Shown piece after piece: positions 8,628 to 16,749 of a stretch of 64,000 nt of DNA. Source of the stretch: Rhodophyticola porphyridii. Lineage in GTDB: Bacteria; Pseudomonadota; Alphaproteobacteria; Rhodobacterales; Rhodobacteraceae. A model generated the notes under the pieces. The model saw only the letters and a list, made by a program, of their open reading frames with translations, had not been told where the DNA came from and did not search any database. Position numbers and translations under genes: made by a program. The stretch lies in the NCBI RefSeq assembly GCF_003688285.1, contig NZ_RCNT01000009.1, positions 62,001 to 126,000 of the forward strand, read 5' to 3'. How positions within the stretch are numbered: position 1 is the first letter of the stretch; each line of letters begins with the position of its first letter.

Positions 8628-9247
8628 GCGCGGCGCGTCAGGCTGATCAGCGTCGAGGCAAGGAAGACCCGCGCGGCGGCGCAGACGATGCTTGGCCCCG
8701 TCGGGGTGTCGAGTTGGAAAGGCGCGCACAGCCCGGCCAGCGCCGATGCGGCGCCGATGCCGCCGGCGGTCAGCGCCATCGCCTCCGGCGATCCGCTGAA
8801 AGGCCTTGCCGCGGCGGCGGGGATCAGCATCAGAACCGCCAGCGCGCCGCCCCATATCACGGCCAGATCGGCGCGGGTCACGGCAAGGATATCGCCGAAA
8901 AGACAGGTCGACAGGTCAACCCGTACCCCGCTCGGGAGCGACACGGCGACAAGGCCGACGGCCAGTGCGGAATGCGCGAGCCCCCCCAGAAATGTGTCAA
9001 TGCGGTACCCACGTTCGGACAATGTGGAAACCGCAAGCGCCATGGCCAGGCATACAGCCAGAACGCCCGCGAAGATCGAGATCGAGAAACTGACGCTCAG
9101 CGCCAAGCCCAGCAATGCCGCATGGGCCGTCGCATCGCCGAAATAGGCCATGCGCCGCCAGGCGACGAAGCAGCCAAGAGGGGCCGCCGCGACGGTCACG
9201 CCCGCGCCCGCCAAAGCTGCGCGGATCAGGAAATCATCCGGCATCAC
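8624..9247 (-). CDS. znuB: ZnuB zinc ABC permease with internal in-frame deletion
   Basis: Both ends are recognisably ZnuB, the membrane subunit of the high-affinity zinc importer: GCFVAWRRMAYFGDATAHAA near the N-terminus and LDTPTGPSIVCAAARVF near the C-terminus. The protein is only 207 residues against about 260 for the family. The segment DLAVIWGGALAVL runs straight into MLIPAAAARPFSGSPEAM, so roughly 55 residues normally between them, including at least one membrane helix, are missing. The junction is near 8831. The reading frame is kept, but function is doubtful. Its start overlaps the end of the broken znuC by four bases, the ancestral operon order. Confidence 0.85.
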   Translation of the reverse strand: MMPDDFLIRAALAGAGVTVAAAPLGCFVAWRRMAYFGDATAHAALLGLALSVSFSISIFAGVLAVCLAMALAVSTLSERGYRIDTFLGGLAHSALAVGLVAVSLPSGVRVDLSTCLFGDILAVTRADLAVIWGGALAVLMLIPAAAARPFSGSPEAMALTAGGIGAASALAGLCAPFQLDTPTGPSIVCAAARVFLASTLISLTRRA

Positions 9248-9974
9248 TCTGCAACTTCATGCGCGTGATCATGGCTGTGACTGTGTTCGTGTCTGTAAAG
9301 GGCAAGTGCGCCTTGCGTCCCGGTGCTGAACAGCGCCCGATAGGCCGGTGCGGAGGCCAGGATCTCGGGCTTGCCTTCGCAACAGATATGCCCGTTGAGA
9401 CAGATCACCCGGTCAGAGGCGCTCATCACGACATGCAGCTCGTGGCTGACCATCAGAATGGCGCAGCCCAGGTCGCGGCGGACCTGTTCGATCAGCCGGT
9501 AGAATGCGGCGGAGCCGGGCTGATCAAGGCCCTGGGTCGCTCGTCGAGGATCAGCAGATCGGAGTGGTTCAGCAAGGCCCGGGCCAGAAGAACGCGCTGA
9601 CGCTGTCCGCCGGACAGATCGGTCATCTGACGGGAGAGCAGATCGGCGGCCCTGGCCTCTTCAAGTGCTGTACACATCGCCTTTCGGGTCTGGCGTTGCG
9701 GCAGCGACAGAAAACGCGTGACGGTCAGCGGCAGGGTCCGGTCGATGTGCAACTGCTGCGGCACGTACCCGATTTTCAGCTTGGGCGCGCGCTGGATACT
9801 GCCTGTGCTTGGCTCAAGGACGCCGATCAGCGCTTTCAGAAAGCTCGGCTTGCCCGAACCGTTGGGCCCGACGATGGTCACGATTTCGCCCGGTTCGATG
9901 ACGAAATCGACATTCCGGAGCACGGTTTCTCGCCCCAGGCGCAGAGCCAGATCCCGGGTTTCGATCAGGCTCGT
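9244..9974 (-). pseudogene. znuC: ZnuC zinc ABC ATPase, frameshifted
   Basis: Three lesions are visible. (1) The expected start reading SLIETRDL has ACG at 9974-9972 where ATG is expected, so the start codon seems lost. (2) Walker A reads GPNGSGKPS: proline replaces the Thr/Ser that follows the lysine. (3) Walker B is broken: after LLILDE one base is missing near 9539, where GAGCCGACC would give EPT, and the rest (LMVSHELHVVMSASDRVICL, then a His-rich tail) continues in another frame to 9244. The signature LSGGQRQRVLLARALL remains. Restoring one base gives a protein near family length. Order zur-znuC-znuB with overlapping ends is normal. Confidence 0.9.
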
Positions 9975-10449
9975 TTTTCCGCCTCTGCACTGGCGGGGCA
10001 GAGCTCCTCCAACTCGACCACGCCCTGTTCCATGGCAAACCACGGGGCCTCGGCCTCCTGATCCGGCGATCGCTCCACCGGTCGTGCGCCGGCTTCGGCG
10101 ACGGATTCGCATTTGCGGCAGATCGGAAAAGTCGGACGATGCGCGCCGCCCGAATGGGTGCAGGCGATATAGGCGTTCAGGCGTTCGATGCGATGGGCGA
10201 AGCCATGGCTGACCACAAAGTCCAGCGCGCGATAGGCGGTGGGGGGCTGCGCGCCCAACCCTTCGGCCTGAAGCCGGGCAAGGATATCATAGGCACCGTG
10301 GGCGCGGTGGTCCTCCAGCAGCAGTTCCAGAACGCGCCTGCGGGCCGGCGTCAGGCGAGGTTTTCCTCGGCGCAGTGCTTTTCCACTGCATGCATGGCGT
10401 CTCGGATGCAACTTGCGTGGTCACGGGTGCCAAAGCCGGGCTGGGACAT
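9965..10449 (-). pseudogene. zur: Zur zinc uptake repressor, frameshifted
   Basis: A Fur-family zinc repressor remnant. From ATG 10449 the first frame reads MSQPGFGTRDHASCIRDAMH and stops after CAEENLA. The rest (RLTPARRRVLELLLEDHR, YRALDFVVSHGFAHRIERLN, CRKCESVAEAG) is in another frame to 9965. One missing base near 10358-10362 would join them into about 161 residues. The C-terminal CPxC zinc motif reads CPAS, so one ligand cysteine is also gone. A TTG at 10411 could start the second frame, but that product would begin with an unrelated peptide. It is divergent from znuA and overlaps znuC. Confidence 0.85.
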
Positions 10450-10478
10450 TGGGGAGAAACCGTGACGTGAAATATTAA

Positions 10479-10499
10479 TATGTTATAGCATAATATATA
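10479..10499. promoter_or_regulatory. Zur box between zur and znuA
   Basis: The AT-rich imperfect palindrome TATGTTATAGCATAATATAT lies in an otherwise GC-rich region between the divergent zur and znuA remnants. TGTTATA facing a near-inverted TAATATA matches the alphaproteobacterial Zur operator style. The site looks preserved although both flanking genes are broken. Assignment rests on position and resemblance. Confidence 0.6.
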
Positions 10500-10533
10500 T
10501 GAGTTCTCCGACTTCAAACAGGAGAGCCATACC

Positions 10534-11492
10534 ATGTCAATCCAAATCTTCGCCCTTTGCGCTTTGGTCCTTTCGGTTTCCGTCGCCGCCGCTTGGTCGG
10601 ATACTCTCCGAATCGTAACCGATATACCGCCTGTGCATTCGCTTACGGCGCGGGTGATGGAGGGGGTCGGAACGCCCGATCTGCTGGTGGATGGCGCCAC
10701 CTCGCCGCATGACTTTGCCCTGCGTCCTTCCCAGGCCGCGGCTCTGGCGGAGGCGGACCTTGTGATCTGGGTTGGGGGCGGCATTAACCCCGGCTTTGGC
10801 GGGTTCGCTGAGCGCACTGGCCGATCGGCCCGAGTGGCGATGCGGCGCATGACCACGACCACGCAGCGGGCCCCGGTGACGATGCGGCACATGATCACCA
10901 CGCACACGCGCATGACGACCATGACCACGACGCCCATGAAACTGCAGCCCATGACGAGGACCACCATGATCATGACCATTCCGGCATGGACCCCCATGGC
11001 TGGCTCGATCCGGCCAACGCGACCCTCTGGACCGGTGTGATCGCGGATCGGCTGGCAGATATGGATCCGGCCAACGCCTCCGTGTATCAGGCAAATGCCC
11101 GCGCGGCAGAAGTTGAACTCACAGGGTTGCAGGCCGAGATCGCAGAGCGGTTCAGCGCCGGCGTGCAGCCGCAATTCGTGGTTTTCCACGATGCCTATCA
11201 GTACTTCGAGACCGCCTTTGGCCTTGCCCCGATCGGCGCGATTCCCCTGTCCGAGGTGGAGGCGCCTTCGGCCGCGCGGGTGGCCGAGATCCGCGACCGG
11301 ATTGGCGGATTGGATGCAATCTGCGTCTTCGCCGAGCCGCAATTCGACCCTCGGATCGTGGCGGCGGTCACTGAGGATACAGCGGCCAGGACGGCGGTGA
11401 TCGATCCGTTGGGGGCGCAGCCCGAACCGGGCCCCGGGCTTTATCCGGCCCTGATGCGCGCCATGGCCGAAAGCTTCGTCTCCTGCGGCTAG
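10534..11492 (+). pseudogene. znuA: ZnuA zinc-binding periplasmic protein, two frameshifts
   Basis: The remnant begins with a signal peptide and mature start (SDTLRIVTDIPPVHSLTARV) and keeps the metal-site segment SPHDFALRPSQAAAL. After DLVIWVG the frame is lost: one extra G in the five-G run at 10774-10778. The expected LTPALAGSLSALADRP is then read in a second frame, and a second extra base near 10828-10831 moves to a third frame, which holds the long His/Asp-rich zinc loop (HDHDH, HDHHAHAHDDHDHD) and MDPHGWLDPANATLW to the stop at 11492. Removing one base at each site gives about 318 residues, the family size. Confidence 0.9.
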
Positions 11493-11950
11493 GCCGCGCG
11501 TTTCCGGCATGCGTCGCCGTAGCAGGCACAAAGCACGTGGTCCCATCCGGAGCGATAACCAAGCATGGTCTCGGTCGCTGCACTGGCCAGCACCTCGAAG
11601 CCGGTATGGGTCAGATCGACCCGCGTACCGGGCCCGTTAGCGGTGAAGACGACGGTGATCTGTGTCGCCTCGGCCGGGTCGCGGCCAACATACCAGTCAA
11701 GCGCCAGCTTCGCGCCGGGTTCCCATTCCGTGACGGTCGCCCATGGGTCGGTTCGGCCATCGGGATGGGTTTCGAGGATCCGGCCGCCTTTGTGCGGCTC
11801 GATCACCACATCCGCGGCGGGTTTTCCGTCTCGGGCGGAAAGGGAATGGCTGTCCAGCGGCCACCAGCTGGCCATGTCTTCGGTGAAGAGATCGAAGGCC
11901 TTGTCGGGCGGAAGTGGGACATGAACGGTTTTGTGGATCGGATCGGTCAT
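11489..11950 (-). CDS. SRPBCC/AHSA1-domain protein
   Basis: A 153-residue START-like (SRPBCC, AHSA1 subfamily) protein. It begins IHKTVHVPLPPDKAFDLFTE, the usual first strand and helix of the fold, followed by WWPLDSHS, GGRILETHPDG and a C-terminal helix with GYRSGWDHVLCACY. Such proteins form a hydrophobic cavity for small ligands; the specific ligand is unknown. Its start overlaps the stop of the upstream ArsR-family gene by four bases (ATGA), the common ArsR-SRPBCC two-gene operon. Its stop overlaps the end of the broken znuA by four bases on the other strand. Confidence 0.82.
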   Translation of the reverse strand: MTDPIHKTVHVPLPPDKAFDLFTEDMASWWPLDSHSLSARDGKPAADVVIEPHKGGRILETHPDGRTDPWATVTEWEPGAKLALDWYVGRDPAEATQITVVFTANGPGTRVDLTHTGFEVLASAATETMLGYRSGWDHVLCACYGDACRKRAA

Positions 11951-12291
11951 TCGGGTGTCTCCGTATCAAGGGGGGATGCGCGCTGCCCGGCCTCCGCCGC
12001 GAAAGCGGCGAGCGCGTCGTCCCAGAGGGCATCGAGATAGCGGCGCAGAGCGGCCACGCCCTCGGGTGCAAGCGCATAGACGCGGCGTGTGCCCCGCGGT
12101 GTGACCTCCAGAAGCCCCGCATCGCTGAGCACCTTGAGATGCTGCGACACGGCCGGCCGGCTGACGGTCAATCCGTGCGCCAGTTCGCCCACGGGCAGGG
12201 CCCCATGGCGAAGCCGTTCGACAATCGCCCGGCGCGTCGGATCCGCAAGAGCGGCAATCGCGGTTTCGGGGTTGGGGCTTGTGTAAGTCAT
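11947..12291 (-). CDS. ArsR-family transcriptional regulator
   Basis: A 114-residue winged-helix repressor. Residues 8-80 show the ArsR fold: IAALADPTRRAIVERLRHG, then the recognition region HGLTVSRPAVSQHLKVLSDA and the wing LLEVTPRGTRRVYAL. No ArsR-type metal-binding cysteine pair (CxC) is present, so it is probably not a metal sensor and belongs to the SRPBCC-linked subgroup. It starts the two-gene operon with the SRPBCC gene. The start codon at 12291 sits inside a triple half-site repeat, which suggests autorepression. Confidence 0.85.
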   Translation of the reverse strand: MTYTSPNPETAIAALADPTRRAIVERLRHGALPVGELAHGLTVSRPAVSQHLKVLSDAGLLEVTPRGTRRVYALAPEGVAALRRYLDALWDDALAAFAAEAGQRASPLDTETPE

Positions 12292-12315
12292 AACTTACCG
12301 TAAGTATTCGCTTAC
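12283..12315. promoter_or_regulatory. triple half-site operator over the ArsR-family start
   Basis: Alternating half-sites read GTAAGT (12283-12288), ACTTAC (12293-12298), GTAAGT (12300-12305) and CTTAC (12311-12315). The centre ACTTAC-C-GTAAGT is a perfect inverted repeat. The array covers the start codon at 12289-12291. Inference: it is the autoregulatory site of the ArsR-family protein. Confidence 0.65.
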
Positions 12316-12431
12316 GATTCTGTCAACTGATAGCTTCCGACAAGTCAAACGCGGGACGATGTACCCGTCGGCAACAGGGGAGATGAACGCAAATGGCATA
12401 TGTGATGCACCCGCCCGCGGGCTATGCGGGT

Positions 12432-13100
12432 TCAGGCAGCGCGATTCCGGCCAACTCGCTTGCGAATGCTGCGTGCGTGTTTGAACAAGCGTTGCCGCAA
12501 CTTCGCGCGGATCAGATCGCGATATCTGACGGCGGGGACGGTGGTGGGGCGTGTCTTTTTCAGAATGGCCAGCGTGTCGACCTGGGTAACCAGTTCGTAT
12601 TCCGGGTTTCTGGAAAGGACATCGTCGATTGCCCATCCCACCCCCGGAAACTTCTCGAACCGGTCGTGGAGGCAGATGAACCCACCGGGATTGACCAGAT
12701 CGGCCCATTGGAGATCGACCATAACAGGGTAGTGCCGGTGGTCCCCGTCGATGAAGACGAAATCGAAGCGGATACCATCGCGGCGCGCCGTCGTGAGATA
12801 GGTATGGGTGGTGCCTTCCCAGAAGGTGACCGTCCCGGGGTCGATGCCCGCGGACCGCAGGTTCCTGACCACCTTGTCAAACTGATCCGGATAGTAGGTG
12901 AATGGATCGATCACGTAGAAATCCGGTCTGGTCGCAGGCTCAGGATAGCAGTTGATCAGTTCCTTCAACGTGCCGCCCGCGGCGGTGCCGATCTCCAGAT
13001 GGGCGGCGGAAAGTGTGTTTTCCCGCAACAGATCGGCCAAGGCCTGGCGTTCATTCGCGCTGCATTCCGATCCAAGTGTCTGAGACGATGCGCGAACCAT
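12432..13100 (-). CDS. class I SAM-dependent methyltransferase
   Basis: A 222-residue protein with a methyltransferase_24-type Rossmann fold. Motif I is HLEIGTAAGGTLKELI (about residues 34-49), motif II is DFYVIDPF, and FDFVFIDGDHRHYPVMVDL marks the catalytic/metal face seen in O-methyltransferases. WADLVNPGGFICLHDR follows. The C-terminal basic helix (RYRDLIRAKLRQRLFKHAR) is not part of the core. GGAGGG sits upstream of ATG 13100. Flanking genes give no pathway hint (ArsR-family operon, clpP); similar proteins often act on glycans or secondary metabolites, but the substrate is unknown. Confidence 0.75.
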   Translation of the reverse strand: MVRASSQTLGSECSANERQALADLLRENTLSAAHLEIGTAAGGTLKELINCYPEPATRPDFYVIDPFTYYPDQFDKVVRNLRSAGIDPGTVTFWEGTTHTYLTTARRDGIRFDFVFIDGDHRHYPVMVDLQWADLVNPGGFICLHDRFEKFPGVGWAIDDVLSRNPEYELVTQVDTLAILKKTRPTTVPAVRYRDLIRAKLRQRLFKHARSIRKRVGRNRAA

Positions 13101-13245
13101 GGCGGCCCTCCAAACTCGGGTGCCTTTTTTCCCAAGCCGGAAGTCGTGTCAACCAGGCGCCTCTTGAAGCCCAGGTGGCCCACAACTAAGACTCTCTTAA
13201 CCGTAAGCACATAAGACATCTCCGAGATCAGACAGGCAGGACCCG

Positions 13246-13875
13246 ATGCAAGACCCCGTAGACTATTTCCAGAACAACCTCGTGCCCATGGTGGTCGAAC
13301 AGACCAGCCGGGGCGAACGCGCCTATGACATCTTCTCGCGGCTCCTGAAAGAGCGGATCATCTTCGTCAATGGCCCGGTCCATGACGGGATGAGCCAACT
13401 GGTGGTGGCGCAGCTTCTGCATCTGGAGGCGGAGAACCCGTCCAAGGAAATCTCGATGTACATCAACTCCCCCGGCGGGGTGGTGACCTCGGGTTTGTCG
13501 ATCTACGACACGATGCAGTACATCAAGCCCAAGGTGTCGACCCTTGTTGTCGGCCAGGCGGCGTCGATGGGATCGATCCTGTCCGTCGCCGGGGAGGCCG
13601 GGATGCGGTTCGCCCTGCCCAACGCGCGGATTATGGTGCACCAGCCTTCGGGCGGTTATCAGGGTCAGGCTACCGACATCATGATCCACGCCGCCGAGAC
13701 TCAGAAGATCAAGGATCAGATCAATGCCATCTATGTCAAACATACGGGAAACGCTCTGAAAGACGTCGAGGCCACGCTTGAGCGCGACAAGTTCATGTCT
13801 CCCGAAGAGGCCAAAGCCTGGGGCCATATCGACGAAATTCTTGAAAATCGTCCCACCGACGACGCAAAGAGTTGA
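13246..13875 (+). CDS. clpP: ATP-dependent Clp protease proteolytic subunit
   Basis: The 209-residue serine protease that forms the tetradecameric degradation chamber served by ClpX or ClpA in the cytoplasm. The catalytic triad is visible: Ser107 in VGQAASMGS, His132 in MVHQPSGG and Asp181 in ERDKFM. The N-terminal [20 protein letters not shown] is standard, including the processing and axial-loop region. It lies 154 bases upstream of clpX with a strong stem-loop between them, so the two may be partly uncoupled. Family identity and function are secure. Confidence 0.97.
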   Translation: MQDPVDYFQNNLVPMVVEQTSRGERAYDIFSRLLKERIIFVNGPVHDGMSQLVVAQLLHLEAENPSKEISMYINSPGGVVTSGLSIYDTMQYIKPKVSTLVVGQAASMGSILSVAGEAGMRFALPNARIMVHQPSGGYQGQATDIMIHAAETQKIKDQINAIYVKHTGNALKDVEATLERDKFMSPEEAKAWGHIDEILENRPTDDAKS

Positions 13876-13887
13876 TAATATCACAAT

Positions 13888-13909
13888 GCCGCGGGGTGAG
13901 CCCCGCGGC
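13888..13909 (+). terminator. stem-loop between clpP and clpX
   Basis: A perfect nine-base stem, GCCGCGGGG and CCCCGCGGC, encloses the tetraloop TGAG 13 bases after the clpP stop. Only a weak T stretch follows (ATTTT), so it may attenuate rather than fully stop transcription into clpX. Confidence 0.65.
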
Positions 13910-14029
13910 TGACATTTTGGCGTTGTGGCTGCCGGGGGGCTGTTCTAGGCTGCTGGGAACGGCATCCCAGACAGGACCCATATCCGGGTTTGGGCGGGCC
14001 TCCGGACACAACCCGTTGAGGTAGATGAC

Positions 14030-15295
14030 ATGGCGAATTCCTCCGGCAATGACTCGAAGAACACGCTTTACTGTTCGTTTTGCGGCAAGAGCCAGCACGA
14101 GGTGCGCAAGCTGATTGCGGGGCCAACCGTCTTCATCTGCGATGAATGCGTCGAGCTTTGCATGGATATCATCCGGGAAGAGACGAAATCGGCGGGATTG
14201 AAAGCCACCGATGGCGTGCCAAGCCCGAAGGAGATTTGCGAAGTCCTCGATGACTATGTGATCGGGCAAAGCCATGCGAAACGGGTTTTGTCGGTCGCGG
14301 TGCACAACCACTACAAGCGCCTCAACCATGCTGGCAAAACTGATATTGAACTGGCCAAATCGAACATCCTGCTGATCGGGCCTACCGGCTGTGGCAAGAC
14401 GCTTCTGGCGCAGACGCTGGCCCGCATTCTGGACGTTCCCTTCACCATGGCCGATGCGACCACGCTGACCGAAGCGGGCTATGTGGGCGAGGATGTGGAG
14501 AACATCATCCTGAAGCTGTTGCAGGCCTCCGAATACAATGTGGACCGGGCGCAGCGTGGTATCGTGTACATCGACGAGGTCGACAAGATTACCCGCAAGT
14601 CCGACAACCCGTCGATCACCCGCGACGTCTCGGGCGAGGGTGTCCAGCAGGCGCTTCTGAAGATCATGGAAGGCACAGTGGCCTCCGTTCCGCCACAGGG
14701 TGGTCGTAAACACCCGCAGCAGGAATTCCTGCAGGTCGACACGACCAACATCCTGTTCATCTGCGGCGGGGCCTTCGCGGGCCTTGAAAAGATCATCGCC
14801 CAACGCGGCAAGGGCTCCGCCATCGGGTTCGGCGCCGATGTGAAAGAGAACGACACCCGCGGCGTGGGAGAGATGTTTGGAGAGCTGGAACCCGAAGACC
14901 TTCTGAAGTTCGGGCTGATCCCGGAGTTCGTGGGCCGTCTGCCGGTCATCGCCACACTGACCGATCTTGACGAGGATGCGCTGATCACAATCCTGACACA
15001 GCCCAAGAATGCCCTTGTGAAGCAGTATCAGCGGCTGTTCGAACTGGAAGACGCCAAGCTGAAGTTCACCGATGACGCCCTTGGCGCAATCGCGAAACGC
15101 GCGATTGCCCGCAAGACCGGTGCACGCGGTCTGCGTTCGATCATGGAGGATATTCTGCTTGATACCATGTTCGATCTGCCGGGCGCCGACGGGGTCGAAG
15201 AGGTTGTGGTGAATGAGGAGGCGGTGACCTCCGACGCGCAGCCTTTGCTGATCTACGCGGAACGTTCGAAAGAAGAGCCGGCCAGCGCCGGATGA
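14030..15295 (+). CDS. clpX: Clp protease ATP-binding subunit ClpX
   Basis: A 421-residue AAA+ unfoldase that feeds substrates to ClpP. The N-terminal zinc-binding domain has Cys15, Cys18, Cys37 and Cys40 ([16 protein letters not shown]). Walker A is GPTGCGKT at residues 117-124, and YIDEVDKI is Walker B. The pore loop GYVGEDVEN and the sensor/RKH-type loop [19 protein letters not shown] are present. Length is that of the family. GAGG precedes the ATG at 14030. The next gene, ridA-like, starts inside its stop codon (ATGA), which implies cotranslation. Confidence 0.97.
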   Translation: MANSSGNDSKNTLYCSFCGKSQHEVRKLIAGPTVFICDECVELCMDIIREETKSAGLKATDGVPSPKEICEVLDDYVIGQSHAKRVLSVAVHNHYKRLNHAGKTDIELAKSNILLIGPTGCGKTLLAQTLARILDVPFTMADATTLTEAGYVGEDVENIILKLLQASEYNVDRAQRGIVYIDEVDKITRKSDNPSITRDVSGEGVQQALLKIMEGTVASVPPQGGRKHPQQEFLQVDTTNILFICGGAFAGLEKIIAQRGKGSAIGFGADVKENDTRGVGEMFGELEPEDLLKFGLIPEFVGRLPVIATLTDLDEDALITILTQPKNALVKQYQRLFELEDAKLKFTDDALGAIAKRAIARKTGARGLRSIMEDILLDTMFDLPGADGVEEVVVNEEAVTSDAQPLLIYAERSKEEPASAG

Positions 15296-15699
15296 TCCGG
15301 CGGATCCGATCAGGAAGCGCCTTCGAAGACAGGTTCTCTTACTGCCGTTCCGTGGTTGCCGGCGGGACGGTCTATGTTGCCGGATCTTGTGCCCATAGCG
15401 ACGACATGCCGACGGATATCGTCGGGCAATGTGCTTCCGCGTTGCGGATCGTCGAGGCGGCGCTTCGGGACGCCGGAACAGACCTGCAGCATGTGGTGCG
15501 CGTCGTCTATTACCTGACCGATATCCGGGAGTTCGAAGATTGTGTGCCGCTGCTGCGCGACGCCTTTGGTGCGCATCCCCCCGCAGCCTCGATCATCGAG
15601 GCCAAACTGATCGACCCTGCGGATCGCATCGAGATCGAGGTGACGGCTGTTTTGCCGAGCCAGGCGCCGTTCAGCGCAGCCAGAGATTCTCGCGCTTGA
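15292..15699 (+). CDS. RidA/YjgF-family protein
   Basis: A 135-residue member of the RidA family, trimeric proteins that often hydrolyse reactive enamine/imine intermediates. It shows [18 protein letters not shown] near the N-terminus, [37 protein letters not shown] and the C-terminal [25 protein letters not shown] core. The arginine of the canonical RidA active site (PPAR motif) is not present in this form (PPAAS), so imine deaminase activity is doubtful. Its ATG overlaps the clpX stop by four bases, and its last 29 bases overlap the convergent gene. Confidence 0.82.
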   Translation: MIRRIRSGSAFEDRFSYCRSVVAGGTVYVAGSCAHSDDMPTDIVGQCASALRIVEAALRDAGTDLQHVVRVVYYLTDIREFEDCVPLLRDAFGAHPPAASIIEAKLIDPADRIEIEVTAVLPSQAPFSAARDSRA

Positions 15700-16663
15700 G
15701 CGTGTTGCGAATGGCCTGTTCACGGCGCGGCAGGTTGTCCCGGTCGAAGAGCGCCCGCGCCTTCTGCCCCCTGCCCTGATAGATCATCCGTTTCATCGGC
15801 TCGTAGGCTTTCAGAACCTTCTTGATCCAGTTCGGGGCGGATACGTCCTCCAGCGCGTCGATGACGGATTGCGGCTCGCGCGCATAGAGAAGGGGCAGAA
15901 GCCGGTAGTGGCAGCTGGTGCTGCCGTCGAGCCAGCCCGGCTCCAGCGCATCGCGTCCGCCGCCAAGCGCGTGAATGACAAGCGGCAGCGCCACCTGATC
16001 GAGCCAGGGCCAGAGTGACTGGCAAACCAACTCGCGAGGCGGGTCATCCCGGATGGCAAGCGCATACTCCAGAAAGCGGTCGCCGAATACATGCGGACAC
16101 TCATAATAGAAAAAGCCCGCGTTGAAATAGAGGTACCGTCGCCAGTACTCATTGGGCTCCCTCAGGTCGAGAGAACTTTCGAAGTCGAGGCCGAATTTCT
16201 CGTAGAGAGACCTCCAGATCTGCGTATAGCCGGGGCCATACAGCTCGATCTGCGGCCATGTCCCCTCCCGGCGGAGCGAGGCGGAAGGTCTGCCGAAATC
16301 GAACGGCACTTCGGAGAGATCTCCTGTGATCAGCGTATCCGTGTCGAAAAAGACAAACGGCTCTCTCCCGGGCAGCGCGGCCAATGCCTCGATCTTGTTG
16401 CCATGGGGATAGCTGTCGCCGAAATGCCGGCTTTCGAAGGGCAGTATCTCAACATCGAGCCGCCTGAACAGCTGTCGCACAGCCTCGTCATTGATGCGCG
16501 GATCCCTCGGCCATAACGGGCCCGGCTGCGGTTCGGCCACGAAAAGCCGGCCATTGAAGCCGGGGCTGTACTGGCGAAGGGACGCCGCGAAAAGCGCAGC
16601 CTCGTATTGCAGCCGGCCCGCTTGCGCGACGACGATAACGTTAAAGGGCTGGTCTGAAGGCAT
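15671..16663 (-). CDS. putative GT-A-fold glycosyltransferase
   Basis: A 330-residue protein I recognise only by fold features. It starts PFNVIVVAQAGRLQYEAALF, a first Rossmann strand and helix, followed by GRLFVAEPQPGPLWP and GNKIEALAALPGREPFVFFD. The motif DTDT at 107-110, right after a hydrophobic strand, resembles the metal-binding DxD of GT-A enzymes. YLYFNAGFFYYECP fits an acceptor loop. There is no signal peptide or membrane segment. Similar unnamed proteins occur in Rhodobacteraceae; function in glycan assembly is inference. It converges with ridA, and ppsA lies upstream on the same strand. Confidence 0.55.
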   Translation of the reverse strand: MPSDQPFNVIVVAQAGRLQYEAALFAASLRQYSPGFNGRLFVAEPQPGPLWPRDPRINDEAVRQLFRRLDVEILPFESRHFGDSYPHGNKIEALAALPGREPFVFFDTDTLITGDLSEVPFDFGRPSASLRREGTWPQIELYGPGYTQIWRSLYEKFGLDFESSLDLREPNEYWRRYLYFNAGFFYYECPHVFGDRFLEYALAIRDDPPRELVCQSLWPWLDQVALPLVIHALGGGRDALEPGWLDGSTSCHYRLLPLLYAREPQSVIDALEDVSAPNWIKKVLKAYEPMKRMIYQGRGQKARALFDRDNLPRREQAIRNTLKRENLWLR

Positions 16664-16700
16664 GTCCGCTCGCTGGCCGTTATGGCATCAGTGCAGTCTA

Positions 16701-16736
16701 GCCGATCGGCAGGTGTCATTCCAACCGCCGATCGGC
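16701..16736. terminator. double GCCGATCGGC palindrome downstream of ppsA
   Basis: The ten-base self-palindrome GCCGATCGGC occurs at 16701-16710 and again at 16727-16736. The two copies can pair over a 16-base loop or each fold alone. They sit between the ppsA stop (16750) and the start of the next leftward gene (16663). A terminator of ppsA is the simplest reading; a dimeric protein site is possible. Confidence 0.45.
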
Positions 16737-16749
16737 AGATCCGCGACCG

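Noticed and set aside
10411-10411. TTG at 10411 as a true zur start
   Set aside because: The upstream frame from ATG 10449 encodes the expected Zur N-terminus and only a one-base shift separates the two, so a frameshift explains it better.
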